Of a DNA stretch of 64,000 nucleotides, positions 58,188 to 64,000 are shown piece by piece. The translations under genes were made by a program, and so were the position numbers. Position 1 is the first letter of the stretch. Every line of letters starts with the position of its first letter. The notes below the pieces were generated by a model that saw nothing but the letters and a program-made list of their open reading frames with translations, was not told where the DNA came from and did not search any database. The stretch covers positions 563,001 through 627,000 of the forward strand of contig OY987266.1 of NCBI GenBank assembly GCA_963920665.1, written 5' to 3'. The stretch comes from Straminergon stramineum (Eukaryota; Streptophyta; Bryopsida; Hypnales; Calliergonaceae).

Positions 58188-61100
58188 CTATAAGGTTCAA
58201 ACCTTAAAATCTAGGTAGGCAAAGTACAAAGAATGTGTTGAACATTGTAAATTTCATTATTGACTAGTGTGCCCTATGCCGTTGCTACAGCCAAAATCAA
58301 AATAAAAGTAATTTTCTAATTTTCTAATTTTCTTGATTCAAAAAAACTTTGAAATTCAATAACTTTCACATCGTAGATCCAAACATTGCAAAACGAAGCC
58401 CATGCACCCCTCCTTGCCAAAGGCTTTTTGACGGGACCAAAAACTTGACTGGGGGACACACGGCTAGGAAGATCTCAATGTAACAAAACAAAATAAAACA
58501 AAACAAACAAACAACCTATCTTAAGGTATTGATTTGAATAAAGTTGTACAAACTATAATTCTAGTCTCCTAAATGACAATAAGCTTCTATGGAGCTTTTT
58601 GAAGGCTCAAATAGATTCATACTAAGTCATTTTGAAACTTACAAATGAATGTGAAATTTTGACTAAAGATGTGAGCTTATATTGACTTTGTAAAAATATA
58701 GGGTTTTTTCGATTAGATATCCATACCAAAAATTATGGAGATTAACCCTTGAGCACCCTGAGCGTCTTTACTGAAATCCACACCTTTTTTAATTCATTAT
58801 AATTAAATTGTCACCCAAAATGAGATCCACAAAAATTGACCCTATTGATCAGTAGTAGGGACATGTCTGGACAAATGATTTGAGACACTAGGACGCTCAA
58901 AGGTTATGAGTTTAGAGACAACTTCAACAACATGCCAATAGAGAAAGGCAAGTAGTCATATAAGCAATTAGGTAGGATGTGAATTTTTTTCATTAACTTT
59001 TAATGCTTATATCTTACAATCTATGAAGTAGAATGGTCTGTAATTTTTTCTACACTTCTTCATAGAGGTATACCAAAATATGTGTGGTTAAAAGTGATTT
59101 TTTTTTCAATTTTCACTCAATGCACTGTAAATGGCAATTTTAGAACAATTTTATACCCATTAGTTCAAATTCTAGTGTAAGTTCATGAGATTTTCTTAAA
59201 TTCATTTTTTTGCTATTTGATGTTAGAAAAGGTAATCTTTGTGAAGACTCTTGGGATTATGAAAATGAATTCTCTCAAAAAATTTGAAATCTTGCTCATG
59301 TCGTTGTTATTTTTGGACATCTTCCCAATGCAAGATGATTTGGGGTTTGTTAGACACCTCTATTATCTTTAAAAATTGGCATGTAGGAAATTAACATAAC
59401 TACCTACCAAATGGGCCAAATTTCCAAAGTTGGACTCATGTGTCCTTCTCCGCAAAATTGAGTCAAATTATGTTGACCTTCTAGGACAAGGCCCAAATTT
59501 ATTCTCTTCTAACTTCAAATGTTATAATCTCATAATCTAATTATGAAAATGTCAGGTGAATAATATGAAAAATTGTCAGTTAAGTTCCTTAATCGCAAGT
59601 CATGAATCTCTCTTGTTTTTGAAGTGTCATTGTAGTGGTGATTGTTATTATTTTCCAAATTGGGAGATTATGAGTATTTGGAGTGTTGAGCAATTGAGTT
59701 GGAAATAGAACCCTAATTGGAACTGAAAGCTAAATGTCAATTCTCTATTGATATAAAATTCCCATTGGCAAACCTCCCTTGGTTCAAACAAATAGGAAAT
59801 TACTCTATTTAGTCATTATTCACTTCAACATAGTTAGAGCATCTTCTATAGAAAATAACTTGTAGGATTCATTTCTAAATTCATTTTTAAAAAATCACAA
59901 GGTTGAAATCTCTTGCAAGAACAATCTCGCCATTGAGATTTGTGTGTTTGAATTCCATCTTAGAGCTATTAATGGTTTAGTTTTCCTTCAATCTTGAAAC
60001 CTATTTCTACTTAACAATTTTTATGATTGAAAATCAAGTGTTTTTTCCTAAATTCTATTTTCTAGATTCTCAATTCAACTCTTCAACTAAAAATTTATGA
60101 ACCCTACATTTGGTGAGGCTGTGAACTACCACACCTTTGGAGGTCACCTCTATGGGATTCCTTGCCTTTATTTATTGGCTCTGTCCAAAGAATAGAGACT
60201 AGGACATTGCCTCTAGTTTTGAAAATCAAAATTTCCAAATCCTATCTACCACTATATACACTCTACTCAAAGCATTTATGATTTGGTTAAAGTGGATATA
60301 TGGGTCCAACTAGTCAATAAGTTAACCTCAAACATAGCCTAATGGTTAAATTGTTCTTATGGTTTTGGTTACTTCGTTTGAATCTCAGCAACTCACCTTG
60401 TCTTTGCTTCCAAATCAACATAGCTCCTTGTCATTGAATTTGGCCTCGCTATTGTAGATTCCTTTGCAATTCTATTCCCATCACCCCTAGAGATTTGTTC
60501 TACTATAGGGAATGTTGTCTTCTTTTGCACAAGTATTTGTGTGCATGTCTTTGGTTGCAAAGAAGAGTTCTTCTATATCATATTCCTTTGGGGTGGATGT
60601 ACAATTTGGTGTCTCAATAATTGTGTCACAAGGTTGATGTCAAGGATGAGTATTTATTTCAAAGGAAATATCACATGAAGTATTGTAGTTTTTAATGCTA
60701 TTAAGGGATTAAAAAACATAAAAATTTGATTAAGAGTATATCTATATATATTTTTTTGACAACCAATGCCCATCAACATTGATTTATTGACTCTTAAAGA
60801 TAAATCTATGGACTGTTACAACAATGAAATTTAATACATAAGAACTTCTTTTAATATAGCAATACATGAAAAATGATTTAAAGTAACTAATGTAAAAGTA
60901 AATGAAAACATTCTTTATCTAAAAATGAATTCTTTGGTGCCAATATCATTGTATTTCATATGGTTATGGACTTTTATAAAGTGAAAATTAGGTACAATCT
61001 TAGGAAATCATTTTCTTATCAATTATATATATTTTTAATTCTTTCCTTTGCATAATATATTTGAAGTTCTAAGTAGGCACGTTTTTTGGTCAATCACTTA

Positions 61101-61344
61101 TGAAGTCTATCTTTAGATATGTATATATAAAGATATGAATGCTCTCTTTAGATAGCTTTCCTTTATTAATTACTAAATCAACCTTGGACAAATAGTGAGA
61201 CACCAAACCATGCATCCACTCTTTGGAAGGTCACCGGTTGTGAACCTCCACTTGTTTGGTATTTCCAACTTCACTACCCATCCAAGCCATTGCCATGAAA
61301 TTACCCATTCATTTCTCGGTCAGGTTCTAGTCCACAATTAGGTC
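58188..61344. other. Intergenic, no gene recognised
   Basis: More than 3 kb of AT-rich sequence with no frame longer than chance and no clear element termini. Phrases such as ATCTTACAATCTATGAAGTAG and TTTTTACACTTCTT recall the TTAA-family interiors, so part may be decayed copies. Confidence 0.4.
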
Positions 61345-61348
61345 TTAA

Positions 61349-62132
61349 CCCCTAAAGAACAAACATACATTTCTTGGCTACACAACAATTGTGGGCAAGT
61401 ATGTGATTGGAGATTTCCATATTAGAAAAAATCACTTTCTTCAAAAGCAAAAATTTGAAATTGATTTTCTAGAGTTATATGTGGAAAGCTTTAAATCATT
61501 CCATTTTGATCAATGGGTCAAAAATTATTAGGATTTTTGTTTGTGGACAGTTATGGATTCTCTACTCTAAAATAAACTTTAAAGTCCTTTATCTTCTTCA
61601 AATTTCAATATTTTGGAAAAAAATGAAATCATAGGATGTAGATTGTTGTTTACAACATTGCAACCATTGAGATTGGCATTTTTCAATTTCATAATTAAAT
61701 TCTTAACAATTTAGTGCTTTGAATCGTTTTCTACTCTTGTCTACTTACTATTTTTTTCCTATATGTTGTACAATTCCAAATGATTTGAAACTTTTCAAGC
61801 ATGTGGCCAACTTGTCTAGAAAAAAGAATCCGAAGAAGAACCACCATTTTGAACATTTTTTCATAGAATAATGAGCTTGTGAAGTGCAGCTGTCCTATTT
61901 TTTGCAAGGCCAAAAAAAGGATTTCAATAAATTTGAATGCTTATATCTTGCAATCCACATGATGGAAATTTCTGCAATTTTTACCATATATTCTCAAGTT
62001 AGTATGCTACAAGATTCTATGGTTATATGTGTCAAGAAAAGTTCTTTTTCAAAAATTTGGTACTTGTACTAAAAATGGCAGTTTTGGTCTTTTGGAGCAT
62101 TTTCGATGAAAACAGTCATTGAACTTTAGGGG
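61349..62132 (-). mobile_element. TTAA-flanked MITE, piggyBac-like, subfamily A copy 3 (inverted)
   Basis: TTAA at 61,345-61,348 and 62,133-62,136, termini CCCCTAAAGAAC and GAACTTTAGGGG. The interior is the reverse complement of 14,605-15,530 in part (GTACTTGTACTAAAAATGG). It is non-coding. Confidence 0.78.
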
Positions 62133-62509
62133 TTAATGCACCCAATTATACATTTTTGCTTGTATCATCCGGCATTACAACTTGTTCATCCAAATTTCAT
62201 CTATTCTATTGATGAAATCTAATTTTCCAGCAGTAAATTATGTCATGCAATGTCCTCGAGGAAGAATGGATTGTTTGGAAAAATGCGCCTCCACATTGAG
62301 CTTTGCCCTCCTCGTCGACATTTTTTCCTGCAATCACCTCTTCCTGGGGCATTGCCCTACACATAACCCCCTCAATTTGTTCATTCCACCCTCCAACCTG
62401 CAGGGTGGATCAAGGGTGGATCAGCTCTTCCGTGTATGAATTTTTTGTTGTTCTCGAGGTCCTGGCTTGGGTCAAAGCTGTCCATAATGCCTACATTTTT
62501 AACCCTTAA

Positions 62510-63472
62510 CCCCTCACTGCCGGAGGGGACGAAAAGTGGCCTCTCATAGTCTGGCAGTAAAATTCAAAGTGCTGTAACTTTTGCATCCAATGTCCGAATT
62601 CAATCAAACTTGTTGGTAAAGTTTCACATATTAGTCTAGTTTCAGTGGTAAAATTTTCAGATCAATCCAAGATGTACTGAGTTTTTGAGAGCCATTCGAA
62701 GTTCACAGGTTCAATTTGAGTTCACCTCACTTCATTCTGATGGCTGCATCTTCGGGGGTTTGTATCTTTCTCATCAAATGTTTGTTTTCAATAAAAATTG
62801 TTGTATTCTATTCCCAATAAAGCCTAGTTATTGTGGTAAAATTTTCATGTCAATCCAAGTTGTTTTGAATGTTTGGGAGCAATTCGAAGTTCAAAATCCA
62901 GACATTTTTGCATTACAATGAACTTTGGCGGCTTATAACTTCTTCATACATGATCCGTTTTCAATAATTTTTGTTGGAAAAGTTGCGCATACTAGTCTTG
63001 TTTATAATGTTAAAATTTCATATGAATCCAAGAGGATATGAGTGACTGAGAAGCATTTTAGTAGAGGGAGGTTCAGACATAGATGTGATTTTTTGCTACT
63101 TTTTTCACTGTTTTTTGACATTTCAAAACAATTTTGCAAACACAACGAATCAATTGAATGAGATTTTTTTTCACCAAAGTGTTTGTCTTTTGGTTTGAAT
63201 CACTTTGTAGTTAAAATTTTTTTCATTTTAGAAAACGAATTTCACCTCCAAATGTGTTTTTAAGAAAATTTCAGCATCTTTTTTCTACACTAAAACATTA
63301 TAATCTTTCAATCTATATGGTCAAATGACCCCAAATTTTTTTCACACGATCTAAAACATGCACACTACATTATTGTACGGTTGAGATTTTCATACCTCAC
63401 TGAGATTTAGACTTATAGGACTTGAAAAGCAATTCAACTTTTACACATGTTTGGACTTCAGGCGACGAGGGG
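62510..63472 (+). mobile_element. TTAA-flanked MITE, piggyBac-like, subfamily B copy 2
   Basis: TTAA at 62,506-62,509 and 63,473-63,476, termini CCCCTCACTGCC and GGCGACGAGGGG. Colinear with 57,397-58,183 over most of its length, with an extra 180 bp or so in the interior. Confidence 0.78.
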
Positions 63473-63476
63473 TTAA

Positions 63477-64000
63477 ACGTCAAAGTGGACATTTTGTGTC
63501 TGATGGATGACAAAGAATCTCTCCATGTAGGATAGAACTATGACTATTCATTCTCGGAATTTTGTGAGGAAAGGATATGTCTTTTACAGTAGTATGACTT
63601 CCAATGAATATTTTATTTTATTTTAAAGTAGATGATGTCACACGGTTCCAAAAGGGAGGATTTCCATGGTCACTAGTCTGTCCTTTAAGGGTTAATGCAT
63701 CAAACCCTAAATCTTTCCTAACTTCATCATGAGCTCTTCTAATTATCACCTTAACAATCCTCCATGAATCTCTCCAATCACCTCCCCCTTGGAAACAACT
63801 TCATCGACTCAATCTCAAACAAACCCTGAAATTTGCACTCATTCTTTCAAACCCTATTATTTCTTCCCAACATTCCCACCAATTCCAATCTGACCTAAAC
63901 ACCTTCCAATTTTCATTCATTTTTCTTCATAAAATGTTCAACCTACTTGTCAAATTGCCTAACCATCATTCCCTAATTAGTTGCTAAATTTTCTATTAAC
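63477..64000. other. Intergenic, resembles the left edge of the window
   Basis: No gene. The last 150 bases share phrases with 800-960 (CCAATCTGACCT, ACCTACT then GTCAAATTG), suggesting two copies of a dispersed repeat. Confidence 0.4.

Noticed and set aside
1..64000. tRNA, rRNA, operon-type or bacterial features
   Set aside because: Nothing recognisable was found on reading; all well-supported genes have plant nuclear architecture. A covariance-model scan (tRNAscan-SE, Infernal) would be decisive and was not possible.

Overview
This window is nuclear DNA of a land plant. The evidence is GT-AG introns, a chloroplast-type transit peptide, an intact DYW-type pentatricopeptide (PPR) RNA-editing protein, and plant-type Copia, chromovirus, Mutator (MULE), CACTA, PIF/Harbinger-Tourist and Stowaway-like transposons. 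The sequence is AT-rich and gene-poor. The long, near-identical PLS array in the PPR gene and the MULE transposase with a GCM/WRKY-like zinc finger would suit a moss, hornwort, lycophyte or fern better than a flowering plant. The species cannot be fixed from sequence alone.

Layout: 1-8.1 kb is repeat-derived, with a fold-back element, a CACTA-like MITE and a TTAA-flanked element. At 8.5-11.1 kb is a three-exon gene for a small, probably plastid-targeted, one-helix membrane protein; a minisatellite of about 29 bp fills its leader. From 11.1 to 22.7 kb there are degenerate transposons: TTAA-flanked elements, a Copia reverse-transcriptase relic, a chromovirus integrase-chromodomain relic and a 554-bp mini-MULE. 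At 22.8-26.1 kb (minus strand) is the large PLS-E-DYW PPR gene, the best-preserved gene here. From 27.8 to 30.3 kb there is a GC-rich open block and an internally deleted piggyBac-type transposase relic. From 31.2 to 32.3 kb there are a Tourist-like MITE and a TA-flanked MITE.

The centre (33,378-54,998) is a nested transposon stack. A roughly 5.3-kb Copia element (LTRs 33,383-33,592 and 54,786-54,993, TSD CACAT) was invaded by a 795-bp Tourist-like MITE (TSD TAA), a 14,070-bp MULE (36,081-50,150, 10-bp TSD ATTCCCAAAA) and an unclassified 1.4-kb insert (7-bp direct repeat TCAATGT). Removing the inserts restores a continuous Copia reading frame across each junction.

The giant MULE is the most interesting object. 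It carries two divergent genes. On the minus strand is a MULE transposase with an N-terminal GCM/WRKY-like zinc finger, a DDE core and a C-terminal SWIM finger. On the plus strand is a cargo gene of about 13 exons that encodes a ParB-like domain, a lysine-rich linker and a permuted beta-class (N4/N6 amino) DNA-methyltransferase-like domain with degenerate catalytic and SAM motifs. Both genes carry in-frame stops that look like C-to-T decay. A mini-MULE at 20 kb shares its terminal motif.

A second theme is a family of TTAA-flanked elements with CCCCTAAAG-like ends (seven copies). The end of one subfamily matches the end of the piggyBac transposase relic, which suggests a plant piggyBac/MITE system. 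From 55 to 64 kb the window holds mainly such elements and anonymous AT-rich DNA.
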